64,000 bases of DNA from contig NZ_JANQBB010000001.1 in assembly GCF_024721975.1 (NCBI RefSeq), forward strand, positions 992,001 to 1,056,000, in the 5' to 3' direction. The notes under the pieces were generated by a model that searched no databases, had not been told where the DNA came from, and saw only the letters and a list, made by a program, of their open reading frames with translations. The translations under genes and the position numbers were made by a program. This DNA comes from Paenibacillus endoradicis (GTDB taxonomy: Bacteria > Bacillota > Bacilli > Paenibacillales > Paenibacillaceae). Shown here one piece after another: positions 37,877-46,760 of this stretch. Position 1 is the stretch's first letter, and the number at the start of each line of letters is the position of its first letter.

Positions 37877-38968
37877 ATGAAAATTAAAGCTGCAGTAGCC
37901 CATACTATCGGAGAAGGATTGAAAATTGAAGAGATAGAACTTATGGAACCAAAGAGCGACGAAGTGCTAATTAAAATTGTAGCTACAGGCATTTGCCATA
38001 CAGACGCTGAAGCAATCAAAGGTAATGGTTCGCCGCTTCCAGCTGTATTCGGTCATGAAGGTGCGGGTATAGTAGAAAAAGTTGGTTCTAATGTATCCAC
38101 AGTAAAACCAGGAGATCATGTTGTATTGTCCTACTCTTATTGTGGGGAATGTGTTAACTGTCTTTCCGGTCATCAAAATCTATGTGAAAGAACAGTAGAA
38201 TTAAACTTTGGTGGAAAAACGAAAGATGGTTCGAGCCGGTTACACCAACATGATCAACCCCTATCCAACTTTTTTGGTCAATCCTCTTTTGCAACATACT
38301 CCATAGCTAATAAAAATAATGTTGTCGTAGTTGATAAAGATGTAGATCTTGCGTTGTTAGGACCTTTAGGTTGTGGGTTGCAGACAGGCAGCGGTACAGT
38401 CTTAAATAGCTTGAAACCGGAATTCGGGAGTTCTATCGCAATATTTGGTGGTGGTGCAGTGGGATTGAGTGCAGTAATGGCTGCTAAAATTATTGGTTGT
38501 CGGACGATTATCGTAGTTGACGTTCATGAGAGCCGACTTGAACTAGCAAAAGAACTAGGAGCAACACATGTTCTGAATGGTAAAGAGGTGGATGTTGTAA
38601 AAGAAATTAAAGAGATTACGAATGGCGGGGTGCATTACGCGATTGAGACAACAGGTGCCGTACCAGTAGTTAAACAGTCTATTCATGCATTAAGAATTTT
38701 AGGTACGGTTGCGATTGTAGGTATGTCAGGTGATGTTACACTGAACTTTATCAATGATATCTTAATGGAAGGTAAAAAAATCGTGGGTACCGTTCAGGGA
38801 GACTCAATTCCACAATTACTTATACCTCAACTCGTTATGTATTATAAAGAAGGCAAATTCCCATTCGATAAACTGGTGAGTTTCTATGAGTTTGAAGATA
38901 TCAATAAAGCGTTCGAAGATTCGAAAAAGGGAATTGCTATTAAACCAATCGTTAGAATAGCTAAATAA
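37877..38968 (+). CDS. Zinc-dependent alcohol dehydrogenase
   Basis: 363 residues from ATG 37877; ATG 37871 is only two bases after AGGAGG. Zinc medium-chain dehydrogenase: CHTDAEAIKG and GHEGAGIVEKVG (catalytic zinc ligands Cys, His), CGECVNCLSGHQNLC (structural zinc, four Cys), and a Rossmann loop IFGGGAVGLSAVMAAK with Asp after the next strand (VVDVHESRLELA), pointing to NAD use. Resembles aryl-alcohol/class III-type enzymes. A C-terminal duplicate remnant is at 39225-39472. Probably coregulated with the divergent MFS gene by IclR. Confidence 0.9.
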   Translation: MKIKAAVAHTIGEGLKIEEIELMEPKSDEVLIKIVATGICHTDAEAIKGNGSPLPAVFGHEGAGIVEKVGSNVSTVKPGDHVVLSYSYCGECVNCLSGHQNLCERTVELNFGGKTKDGSSRLHQHDQPLSNFFGQSSFATYSIANKNNVVVVDKDVDLALLGPLGCGLQTGSGTVLNSLKPEFGSSIAIFGGGAVGLSAVMAAKIIGCRTIIVVDVHESRLELAKELGATHVLNGKEVDVVKEIKEITNGGVHYAIETTGAVPVVKQSIHALRILGTVAIVGMSGDVTLNFINDILMEGKKIVGTVQGDSIPQLLIPQLVMYYKEGKFPFDKLVSFYEFEDINKAFEDSKKGIAIKPIVRIAK

Positions 38969-38994
38969 TTCGTAAGTACTTTTAGAAAATTATT

Positions 38995-39046
38995 AAAAAA
39001 CTGTCCAATACATGGGACTGACCCCATAATTGGACAGTTTTTTTTA
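38995..39046 (+). terminator. Terminator built on an IS3-like end
   Basis: AAAAAACTGTCCAAT (38995-39009) pairs with ATTGGACAGTTTTTT (39029-39043). The loop and right arm read GGGACTGACCCCATAATTGG, close to IS3/IS150 terminal repeats and to 7163-7179, so the terminator likely arose from an IS end. Confidence 0.75.
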
Positions 39047-39059
39047 TTTTCGAGTCATT

Positions 39060-39224
39060 TCAGGAGAGGGTATTTTGTGTTTCTTCTATTTCTTCATTGA
39101 CGATTTTTTGGTAATTATGGCCCCATACCTGCATAACATCGATGATCTGTCTTAATGTATTTCCTAGATCGCTCAATTCATATTCGACCTTTGGCGGAAC
39201 TTCAGCATAAACCTTCCGAGTGAG
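39060..39224 (-). pseudogene. HxlR-family regulator C-terminal remnant
   Basis: Minus strand reads RKVYAEVPPKVEYELSDLGN then TLRQIIDVMQVWG to a TGA at 39060-39062. VPPKVEYELSDLG is the characteristic wing region of HxlR winged-helix regulators. The N-terminal recognition helix is gone; the fragment abuts the dehydrogenase remnant directly. Confidence 0.8.
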
Positions 39225-39472
39225 AATTCAATTCTAATACGGATGTTCATCTGGATGTAAATGATATGATAATGTCTGCCAAAACAATATCTGGGATTCT
39301 ACAAGGCAGCAGTATTCCGCAAGTATTCATTCCAAAACTGATCCAATTTTATAAAGAATTAATTTTCCCTTTCGATAAGCTTGTTAAATTCTACGATTTT
39401 GAAGAGATAAACCAAGCTGTTGAGGATTCTGGAAGTGGAAAAACAATCAAACCAATTTTAAATATTGGATAG
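39225..39472 (+). pseudogene. Alcohol dehydrogenase C-terminal remnant
   Basis: About 68 residues matching the end of the intact dehydrogenase: KTISGILQGSSIPQVFIPKL and FPFDKLVKFYDFEEINQAVE correspond to KKIVGTVQGDSIPQLLIPQL and FPFDKLVSFYEFEDINKAFE. The catalytic and zinc-binding domains are absent. It comes from a paralogue rather than a recent duplication because it is diverged. Confidence 0.85.
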
Positions 39473-40324
39473 TGATGAGGAGTGGTTAAGAAATCTCAGC
39501 GAAACCGATTATTAGATGTGTATTAAAAGGTGGAATAAATGTAATTGTAAAAAAAGCTGAGCTCATGTACTTTAAACGGGAAGGTAGTTATAAACAAATT
39601 CAAAGTTCAACAGTGCTAATAAGATATGCAAGAATATTTCAAAAAGACTTATAAAATATAACAAATGCTGATCATCAGATTCTTGATAATCAGTATTTGT
39701 TATATGATGAATGAAGAGAGGATTCGGTTAACTATACAAGTTCTTGTCTTTTAACCATATAAGTTCTTGTCCTCGGACAAGTAACAAAGGCTAATATGAC
39801 ATGGCTTAATGTAAACTTTAATACATATGTACAAAATACGAGTTTTGTGTAAAAGTATTATTTGAAATTAGTAATTATATGCTTTAGATATTTCATGACT
39901 TTCGTTAAACCTCTAATTTGGCTATTACATTCTAATTTATCTATGTATAATAATTAAGTGTTTCATCTTACTAATACACATTCAATCAACGATTTTATTT
40001 TTAATGTCTTTCGCTTAACTTAATTCTTTTAGTTACAATTTACTGTTCAAATCTTTCAGCATTTCATTTGATTAATTACTTTAGGATCTTAGGCTTAATA
40101 TATTTGCTTAATTAAATTGAAATTCAATTAGAATTGTATTTTGGTTTAATTGGACTTAACAATTTCTGCTGTAATCAATCTATACCTAAATATATTTATT
40201 ACCAAATTTTTGAATTTAATTCTTTGAACTACTTTTCGACCCTAATATTATTTCCAACTTAATAAAATGCAATAAATTTACAATTTCAATCCTGAATACT
40301 ATTTCGTAACATTAATATATCCTT
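39473..40324. other. AT-rich gene desert with repeats
   Basis: No gene over about 850 bases; long runs of TTAATT-type sequence. It contains two tandem copies of the TTAACTATA-type dispersed repeat at 39721-39782. Confidence 0.5.
39721..39782 (+). repeat. Dispersed repeat, TTAACTATATAAG type, tandem pair
   Basis: First unit GATTCGGTTAACTATACAAG then TTCTTGTC; second unit TTAACCATATAAGTTCTTGT followed by CCTCGGACAA. The second ends in a perfect palindrome CTTGTCC-TC-GGACAAG (39766-39781). Related to 18992-19026 and 19791-19820. Confidence 0.55.
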
Positions 40325-40507
40325 TCAATAAAAAGCGTTACTCACTTGTTTCTTTTCCAAAACATTTATGAGGGCCTCAATCTTATCGAAAAGTTTTTGC
40401 GCGGTTGTTTCCTCATTCGGTCTTAATAATCCTTTTGCTCTGCTATATTCGAATTCGGTATACTGAGAGATTTCAACCACATACACGAGCTTCTGTGTGA
40501 TAATCAA
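40325..40507 (-). CDS. Hypothetical small protein or remnant
   Basis: 60 codons, rich in charged residues (EFEYSRAKGLLRPNEETTAQ). No ribosome site is convincing and no family recognised. A hairpin at 40533-40578 lies just outside its 5' end. Could be the tail of a lost gene. Confidence 0.3.
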   Translation of the reverse strand: MIITQKLVYVVEISQYTEFEYSRAKGLLRPNEETTAQKLFDKIEALINVLEKKQVSNAFY

Positions 40508-40532
40508 ATCATGCTGTTCCGCAAAACAAGGA

Positions 40533-40578
40533 TCGGATCAAGTTTGAGTCGTTGGGAAATGACACAAACTTGATCCGA
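40533..40578. terminator. Hairpin terminator near TPR gene
   Basis: Perfect 14-bp stem TCGGATCAAGTTTG/CAAACTTGATCCGA (40533-40546 with 40565-40578), 18-base loop. It lies downstream of the minus-strand TPR-Imm51 gene and probably ends it. Confidence 0.65.
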
Positions 40579-40655
40579 TAATAAAAAATTCGCTACAATT
40601 AAGGTTCTGTCATTTCGATGCAACAAAAGATACTGTTGCACCTTGATATTTCCAA

Positions 40656-41423
40656 TCAATCTAATACAGCTCGTGAAAAGAGGTCTCTAATTAATGTGTC
40701 ATCTTCACATGCTTCCTTAAAGGCGATTGCAAAACTAAACATTGCTTCTTTATTGTCTGTATAAATGCAGAACGTATCAGCTTCAGGGTCAAATCGTATG
40801 ATATCAACTAAGTGAGGCATTTTTTCTTCAAGAAACACGGCTGCTAATGAACCCCAATCATAGCCATTCCCTTCAAATCCTTCTTCAGCTCGTGTTTGAA
40901 AAATTTCATGCTTATATTTGCCAACACCTAAAATCATTGAAATGCTTCCATTATGATGAGCAACTAGCCCAAATGGGTTTATTTTTTCTTCAACTTCTAA
41001 GAAACGGGGGTCAGTCCCAATCCTCATCCCCTTTTCATCGTTTACTATATGGATGATTTCATTTCCTGCTCTAGCAGCGGCGTTGCGGCTCCTTTCTAAA
41101 AATGTCCTGCCATGTGAATCTTCAGGATCTAGTGCTACAGATTGTTCAAAAGCAACGATCGCTTCCTTATATTGTTCAAGGTAATAATAAGCATATCCTA
41201 TTCGGAAATGCCAAAGAGGGTCGTGTTCGCCTTGCTCTTGCACAGATAAAAAATATTGGATAGCTTCATTATAATTTTCTTGATTATTCAATGCTCTTGC
41301 CAAAAGGCAAACTAAGTCATAGTCCCTGTCTATCTCGGGTATATCCATAATTTTGCTAATGATTTTCGCATGCTGGTTCTTGTTATGCCAAAGAGTAAGC
41401 TGTTTTAATAAATCCTCTTCCAT
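40656..41423 (-). CDS. TPR protein with Imm51-like C-terminal domain
   Basis: About 255 residues from ATG 41423 (MEEDLLKQLTLW), with GAGGAG upstream; 14 extra codons upstream are possible. The first ~125 residues form TPR-like helix pairs (ARALNNQENYNEAIQYFLSV, GYAYYYLEQYKEAIVAFEQS then DPED). The C-terminal part (FQTRAEEGFEGNGYDWGSLA, DIIRFDPEADTFCIYTDNKE, FKEACEDDTLIRDLFSRA) reads as Imm51, an immunity family predicted for polymorphic toxins. The front half closely matches the gene at 41953-42768. No toxin gene is seen nearby. Confidence 0.8.
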   Translation of the reverse strand: MEEDLLKQLTLWHNKNQHAKIISKIMDIPEIDRDYDLVCLLARALNNQENYNEAIQYFLSVQEQGEHDPLWHFRIGYAYYYLEQYKEAIVAFEQSVALDPEDSHGRTFLERSRNAAARAGNEIIHIVNDEKGMRIGTDPRFLEVEEKINPFGLVAHHNGSISMILGVGKYKHEIFQTRAEEGFEGNGYDWGSLAAVFLEEKMPHLVDIIRFDPEADTFCIYTDNKEAMFSFAIAFKEACEDDTLIRDLFSRAVLD

Positions 41424-41559
41424 CTTTGTATCATCTCCTCTTACTTTAATCAAAAAAATTTCCATATATTAGAATAACCCATATGATCTGTGAAGTTCAA
41501 TCATTTATGTATGGTGTGCCTTGGACGCCTAAGAAATGAGAGCAGCAAATGAATAACTA

Positions 41560-41825
41560 ATGCGACGAGCTACGATCAGCTTTGCTTTTGATTCAGATAA
41601 ATTAGCGGATTTAATAAAATCAGATATAATGGTCCTGTCCCAGCTGGTTTGAAAAACGTAACTGCCTTGCATCTAAGCATGAAACAAAAGAAAGACTTAA
41701 ATAATCTTCAGTACTTGCAGTTAAACGGTAAATTCGAAGATTTGTCTCCCATAGCAAACTGTAAAATTCTTAGCAATATAATCCTTCAGTGTACAGTTGA
41801 ACAATTGAACTTTGTCCGTGAGTAG
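41560..41825 (+). pseudogene. Decayed LRR-like gene fragment
   Basis: Plus strand starts MRRATISFAFDSDKLADLIK at 41560 and, after a frameshift near 41613, continues GFNKIRYNGPVPAGLKNVTA then LQYLQLNGKFEDLSPIANCK to a stop at 41823-41825. Regular Leu/Ile spacing (NLQYLQLNGKFEDLSPI...CKILSNIIL) suggests leucine-rich repeats. It lies between the two TPR genes, on the opposite strand. Confidence 0.5.
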
Positions 41826-41952
41826 TATCAATAATAGGACATAGCGAACCACTGATTTGATTAACCTTTGAAATTTAGCTTCTTTTTGGGCTATTATAGC
41901 TATTCTCCTCTTGATGTTCTGGTTACTTTTTCAAATCTTCTGCTCAAACCAA

Positions 41953-42768
41953 CTACCAATCACGTTCACGAATGGCTTCCTCTGTATCTATTTCGATATC
42001 AAAAAAGGCTAAAATATCTTCAACAGTTTGTGCAATTGATTCTCTCGCAACTGTTTCAATTTCGCTGTCATTTTCGTCAAACTCTTCTGCAAGATCATTG
42101 ATCGCATGAATGGCAAAATCGAGCTTTGATTGAATTTCTTCGATATCTTGATTTCCTTGTTCCAAAAATTCAACAACTTTAACTAGTTCAGCTTTGACTT
42201 TATCAACAAGAAAATTAGGGTAGTATCCATCGATATACATATCCTTTAAATATTCAAATGACGCACTATCATTATCTCGCACTCTTTGCACAAATGGTAT
42301 AATTTTGTTGGTAACATTTGCTACAGCTTCAAAGGCATCTTCACTTACTTCGTTATCCGTAGTTTGTTCATTCAGAACTTTCAATGCGGCAGATTGCTTA
42401 AGTTTCTTTTTCTTTCGGTCGATATTACTTCGACTCCATTCTAATAATGTCAAAGTATCTCTATCTTCTGGATCTAGCTTATCTGTTATTTCGAATTGTC
42501 TTAATGCTTCCTCATATTCTTCAAGATAATAGTAGGAGTAGCCCACTCGAAAATGCCAAAGTGGGTCATTCTCACCTAGTTTTTCAATAGTCAAAAGCTG
42601 TTGAAGTGCTTCATCGTAACGCTCCAGATTATTCATAGCTTTTGCCAATAAACTGACCGTATCATAATCTCTGTCTGATTGGGGAATTTCCATAATTCTA
42701 TCTACTATTTTTTCATGCTCATCTTCTTGATGCCAAATAATAAGTTGTGCTAAAGGATCCTTTTCCAT
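41953..42768 (-). CDS. TPR protein with DUF5713-like C-terminal domain
   Basis: 271 residues from ATG 42768, with GAGGC-type site upstream (GTG at 42771 is one codon earlier). The first ~130 residues closely match the 40656-41423 protein (WHFRVGYSYYYLEEYEEALR compare WHFRIGYAYYYLEQYKEAIV). The C-terminal half differs entirely: SFEYLKDMYIDGYYPNFLVD, KVKAELVKVVEFLEQGNQDI and a run of acidic residues ending in EEAIRERDW, the DUF5713 pattern. Same TPR front with exchanged C-terminal domain suggests modular evolution of an immunity-like family. Confidence 0.8.
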   Translation of the reverse strand: MEKDPLAQLIIWHQEDEHEKIVDRIMEIPQSDRDYDTVSLLAKAMNNLERYDEALQQLLTIEKLGENDPLWHFRVGYSYYYLEEYEEALRQFEITDKLDPEDRDTLTLLEWSRSNIDRKKKKLKQSAALKVLNEQTTDNEVSEDAFEAVANVTNKIIPFVQRVRDNDSASFEYLKDMYIDGYYPNFLVDKVKAELVKVVEFLEQGNQDIEEIQSKLDFAIHAINDLAEEFDENDSEIETVARESIAQTVEDILAFFDIEIDTEEAIRERDW

Positions 42769-43061
42769 CACTTTGCCTCTTTTCGTTTGGAAGATAGTAA
42801 CTTTTATCCAAATTTATCGTAAATGAACAATCATTATTTTGCAAATATCAAATTTGATTCAGCAGAAGAGAGATTATGAATACCTCTCAATATGTTGGAA
42901 AATGCTTATTGCGTGGTATATGTAAAAGAAAAATGATGAATCCTTGTTAGGATTTTATGCAAGTCATTTTAATTTGGGTGAGGTTTTCTAAGTTGATTTC
43001 AATTTGTAATTCGGTATGCTCATTAATAGCGATTAAGGTTTATCTTTGATTTCTAAGTTTC
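42769..43061. other. Intergenic, nothing recognised
   Basis: AT-rich, no gene or clear repeat seen upstream of the DUF5713-type gene. Confidence 0.4.
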
Positions 43062-43516
43062 TTATAGGGTTTGAATGTTTAAAAATATTCCCCATACTAA
43101 ACGGTCTTCAGCTTTTGTACAAGCAATAAATCCTTCATTTCCCATTTGACCAGCACCGCCATAGATTTTCCCGTCGTGATGATCTATAGTGACCCATTCA
43201 TCAACGATCGTCCAATATGCAATGCTTTCAATGGTTGTGTCACACAAGGGAGCCCAAAAGAATTCACTTTCTTTTGTGTTGGGGTCATATTCACAATAAA
43301 TCTTCCTTTAGATTCTATTTTTATATAACGTAATATTATTATCGGATTGTCGGAACCATCCATAGAGATGACATAGCTGTTTTGTAAAACCTCTGCAAAG
43401 GGAGGCTCCTTGATTTGCTCACGGACCACTATAGTCAAATCGACAACCGTTTCGTTTCTGGAGACTGAAGCCATTTGAGAATGCATATACGCCCCCAAAA
43501 AACGTCCGAATAACAT
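43062..43516 (-). pseudogene. Hypothetical gene with frameshift
   Basis: 43516-43184 reads MLFGRFLGAYMHSQMASVSR through YIKIESKGRFIVNMTPTQKK then slips; the original frame resumes as FWAPLCDTTIESIAYWTIVD and GKIYGGAGQMGNEGFIACTK to the stop at 43062. A T lost from a TTTT(T) run near 43255-43260 (AATTCTTTTGGG on the minus strand) would restore one frame. Family unknown; its place beside TPR-immunity genes makes an immunity role possible but unsupported. Confidence 0.65.
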
Positions 43517-43787
43517 GCATATTAGTCTTCATGAAAGGTTACATTCAGAAGCTGCTCTGCATAAGTAATTACCTCTTAGTTTGCCGGACTCCATACTAGT
43601 GTGCTATTATCCTCCCAATGTAGGAAAGTCTTTAATCACAATTCTTTCAGTACAAATCTTGTAACACATTCAGTATATTAATTAATCAATAATATCTTCT
43701 ATCTTATTGATATCTATCACTGATATTTGTATATCCATAATCGGCTTAGCAGCTACACCTACTATGGAGGTCTTACCTAGTTGTACT

Positions 43788-44141
43788 TTATTCTACTATT
43801 TTAAAGCCTTGATCATCCTCATCAATAGGGAGATCAATAATAGTTATATTCTTTACTGAGGCCCGCTTCAATGACTTCATGATTTTGACCAGAGAATCTA
43901 TTTGCGACTCATCTCCTTGGAATTCTGCTTCTACACTTCCACCTATTAAATTTTTTACCCATCCAGTTAAGTTCATTCTTCGAGCAATACAATATATTTC
44001 TAAGCGGAATCCTACCTTTTGTACCCTGCCAGAAAAAGTGATTTTTTGTCTAATAATATTATTTGACTTGAATTTTGGAATTGTAACGCGATTTGCATGC
44101 CAAATTACATAATCGTTTCTTAATTTCTTAAATACACTCAT
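43788..44141 (-). CDS. acyP: Acylphosphatase
   Basis: 117 residues, longer than the ~90 typical because of a basic 25-residue front. The core ITFSGRVQKVGFRLEIYCIA has the catalytic Arg (FR) loop and NLTGWVKNLIGGSVEAEFQG has the catalytic Asn. It hydrolyses carboxyl-phosphate bonds such as acyl phosphates, in the cytoplasm. AAGGAG is eleven bases before ATG 44141. The minus-strand gene is divergent from the exported phosphatase at 44526. Confidence 0.88.
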   Translation of the reverse strand: MSVFKKLRNDYVIWHANRVTIPKFKSNNIIRQKITFSGRVQKVGFRLEIYCIARRMNLTGWVKNLIGGSVEAEFQGDESQIDSLVKIMKSLKRASVKNITIIDLPIDEDDQGFKIVE

Positions 44142-44525
44142 ATTTCCGTAGACTCCTTAATAAAACTTGCTTTTACTTTTTATTTTTAAGCATATTTTCT
44201 TCAATAAATTCACAGTATATTTCGTTTTCTCGAAATTCGAAATGAAGTAATGTAGTCTTCTCAATTTATTTCTATATACTCTCAAGAAGCCGTCCAAGAG
44301 TGAGCAACGACAATCCGTATGCAGAATCAATAAATTAAATAATCTATTATATAGACGTTAGCAACCTATGGGAAGTTTCTCCATTTTGCACCTTAATGTA
44401 AGTTAAATTAACACACCTACTTTTATTTTACAAAGTAAGACATTACTGAAAACAATGTAATAACAATTATTTGATATGATCATATTTGTACCTAATTTAT
44501 ATTTACATCTAAGAGGAGTGTTTAA
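44142..44525. other. Divergent intergenic region
   Basis: AT-rich; no convincing promoter or operator found by eye between acyP and the SLH phosphatase. Confidence 0.35.
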
Positions 44526-46526
44526 ATGTTTAAAAATATTAAAAAATGGTCAGCAACAATGCTTTCTACTGCACTTGTGCTCGGTATGGTTACTGTCCCT
44601 TCTGCGATTCCTGCATATGCAGAGTCATTAGGAAACACAAGTAATGGTATTAGTAAAATTACTGCTACATTTTATGGTGAAACTACGAGTTCCAAAGGTT
44701 TTACTTGGTATACTTCAAAACTTCTTACGAACAGTACGGTTCAGGTAACAAAGAAAACGACAGCAAATGCTGATTTTATGAATGCCATTCAATTTGGGGG
44801 TTCCTCCTCTCCATCGACTAATTCTAAAGACGAGCTTGTCCATAAGGCAATAGCTACTGGGCTTGAAGAGAACACAATGTATTATTATCGTGTGGGTGAC
44901 AAAACTAGTGGAATTTGGAGCGAGACAGGTACGTTCCAGACTGCCCCTAAGAGTGGTAAGTTTACCTTTATAGATCTTGCTGATACTCAAGCCAAAAATG
45001 AAGATGAAGCAATATTGTCTGCACAAACACTTGAGAAAGCACTACAAACCGTTAATAATGCTCAGTTTGTAGTCCACAATGGAGATATCGTGGATACGGG
45101 TACTAAGGAAGAGCAATGGAACTGGTTGCTTGGTCATTCACAAACAAGTCTATTGAATACAACGTTTGTTCCTTCAGCAGGTAATCATGAGGATGAGAAC
45201 TTTGCTTTTTATGAGCACTTTAATATTAACGAACCTGCTGGTTCTGCTACTGAAACAGGTGCGTACTATTCTTACGATTACAGCAATGCTCATTTTATCG
45301 TACTGAATACTAATGAAGATTCAGAGAAATATGCTAATTTCTCTGAAAATCAAGTTGAATGGTTAAAGCAAGATGCTAAAGCAGCTAAACTAGCTGGAGC
45401 AGATTGGATCATTGTTAATATTCATAAAGGGCCTTATACTACGTCTAATCATGCTACAGATTCTGATATTATGGATGACAATGGAGTTCGTAATCAAATT
45501 GCTCCATTAATGGCTGAGCTTGATATCGACTTTATTATGCAAGGTCACGATCATATTTATGCTCGCACAAAACCAATCGCACAAGATGGTAAAGCGACTA
45601 CGCCAACAAAAGTTACAGAAACATTAAATGGACAAACAATTGAATATAGCGTTAACCCTGATGGAAGTATTTATGTGATTCCGGCGACTGCAGGACCAAA
45701 AGTATACTATAAGAACCCTAGCGAAAAACTTGGCGATAACTACTATAACCTATTCGAGCTAGCTGAAGAAAGTCATGCTGCACCATATGGTCCTGATCCT
45801 AATGACGATCGTAGACCAAAACGCGCACAGATCCAGAACTTTGTTGGTATTACAGTAGACGACAATAAACTTACGGCTGTAACGTATGAAATCGATCAAA
45901 GCAAAAATGATGCTAAGCCGTTTATTGTAGATCAATTCGGAATCATTAAACAAGATGTAGCTCCACCTACTACAAACCCTGAAACTATCGCATCTATGAA
46001 AGACATTTCAGGACATTGGGCTGAAAGTGTTATTAAAGCAGGTGTTTCCGCTGGCTACATTACAGGTTACAGTGATCAATCATTCAAACCTAATGCAACA
46101 ATTAATCGTGCTGAATTCATAACAATGCTTGGCCGTGCTTTACAAATGAAAGCAACAACGAATTCACTGACATTTACTGATTCTAATAAAATTCCTACAT
46201 GGGCAACTACTTATATTTCTCAAGCTGTAGAAGCAGGAATCGTTAGTGGGTATACAGATGGCAAATTTAGAGCAGATAAAGAGTTGAATCGTGCTGAGAT
46301 TACAGCGTGGATAGTTCGTGCTACAGATATTAAATTAGATAATACAGCATCACTATCCTTCTCTGATAAAAAATCCATTCCTACGTGGGCTACGCCTTAT
46401 GTTGTGACAGCCTTTAAAGAAGGACTTGTGAGCGGTGTTGGTCAGAATAAATTTGCTCCTCAAAATATTGTCACTCGTGCTGAGGCAGCAACCTTTATCG
46501 CTAAGCTTCTAAAAGTAATCAACTAA
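44526..46526 (+). CDS. Cell-surface metallophosphoesterase with three SLH domains
   Basis: 666 residues. Signal peptide (MFKNIKKWSATMLSTALVLG, cleavage near AYAES). An N-terminal fibronectin-like phosphatase region is followed by a calcineurin-like metallophosphoesterase: DLADTQ, VVHNGDIVDTG, PSAGNHED, NIHKGPYTT and MQGHDHIYAR, the five metal-binding motifs of purple acid phosphatase type. The last ~175 residues are three SLH domains (DISGHWAESVIKAGVSAGYI, GYSDQSFKPNATINRAEFIT and two more) that tether it to cell-wall pyruvylated polysaccharide. Terminates at 46563-46606. Probably an external phosphoesterase for phosphate scavenging. Confidence 0.9.
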   Translation: MFKNIKKWSATMLSTALVLGMVTVPSAIPAYAESLGNTSNGISKITATFYGETTSSKGFTWYTSKLLTNSTVQVTKKTTANADFMNAIQFGGSSSPSTNSKDELVHKAIATGLEENTMYYYRVGDKTSGIWSETGTFQTAPKSGKFTFIDLADTQAKNEDEAILSAQTLEKALQTVNNAQFVVHNGDIVDTGTKEEQWNWLLGHSQTSLLNTTFVPSAGNHEDENFAFYEHFNINEPAGSATETGAYYSYDYSNAHFIVLNTNEDSEKYANFSENQVEWLKQDAKAAKLAGADWIIVNIHKGPYTTSNHATDSDIMDDNGVRNQIAPLMAELDIDFIMQGHDHIYARTKPIAQDGKATTPTKVTETLNGQTIEYSVNPDGSIYVIPATAGPKVYYKNPSEKLGDNYYNLFELAEESHAAPYGPDPNDDRRPKRAQIQNFVGITVDDNKLTAVTYEIDQSKNDAKPFIVDQFGIIKQDVAPPTTNPETIASMKDISGHWAESVIKAGVSAGYITGYSDQSFKPNATINRAEFITMLGRALQMKATTNSLTFTDSNKIPTWATTYISQAVEAGIVSGYTDGKFRADKELNRAEITAWIVRATDIKLDNTASLSFSDKKSIPTWATPYVVTAFKEGLVSGVGQNKFAPQNIVTRAEAATFIAKLLKVIN

Positions 46527-46562
46527 CTTAGTTATACGTTATAAACAAAGTAACACCTACAC

Positions 46563-46606
46563 AATAAGCTGGTTTCGGAATTCATACGGAACCAGCTTAT
46601 TTTTTA
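46563..46606 (+). terminator. Terminator after SLH phosphatase
   Basis: AATAAGCTGGTT (46563-46574) pairs with AACCAGCTTATT (46590-46601); loop of 15 bases, T-run after it. Confidence 0.8.
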
Positions 46607-46760
46607 TTCGTTATGTTAGATAATGGTCATCATAGAATACTCTCTTAATCCCCCGCTTCTATTCTTACTTTTTATAGTATATCTATATCAATATGGTACA
46701 ATTAGGTTATTAATCTAGTTAACTATTAATATAATAAACAATAAAAGGAGAGTCTAACAC

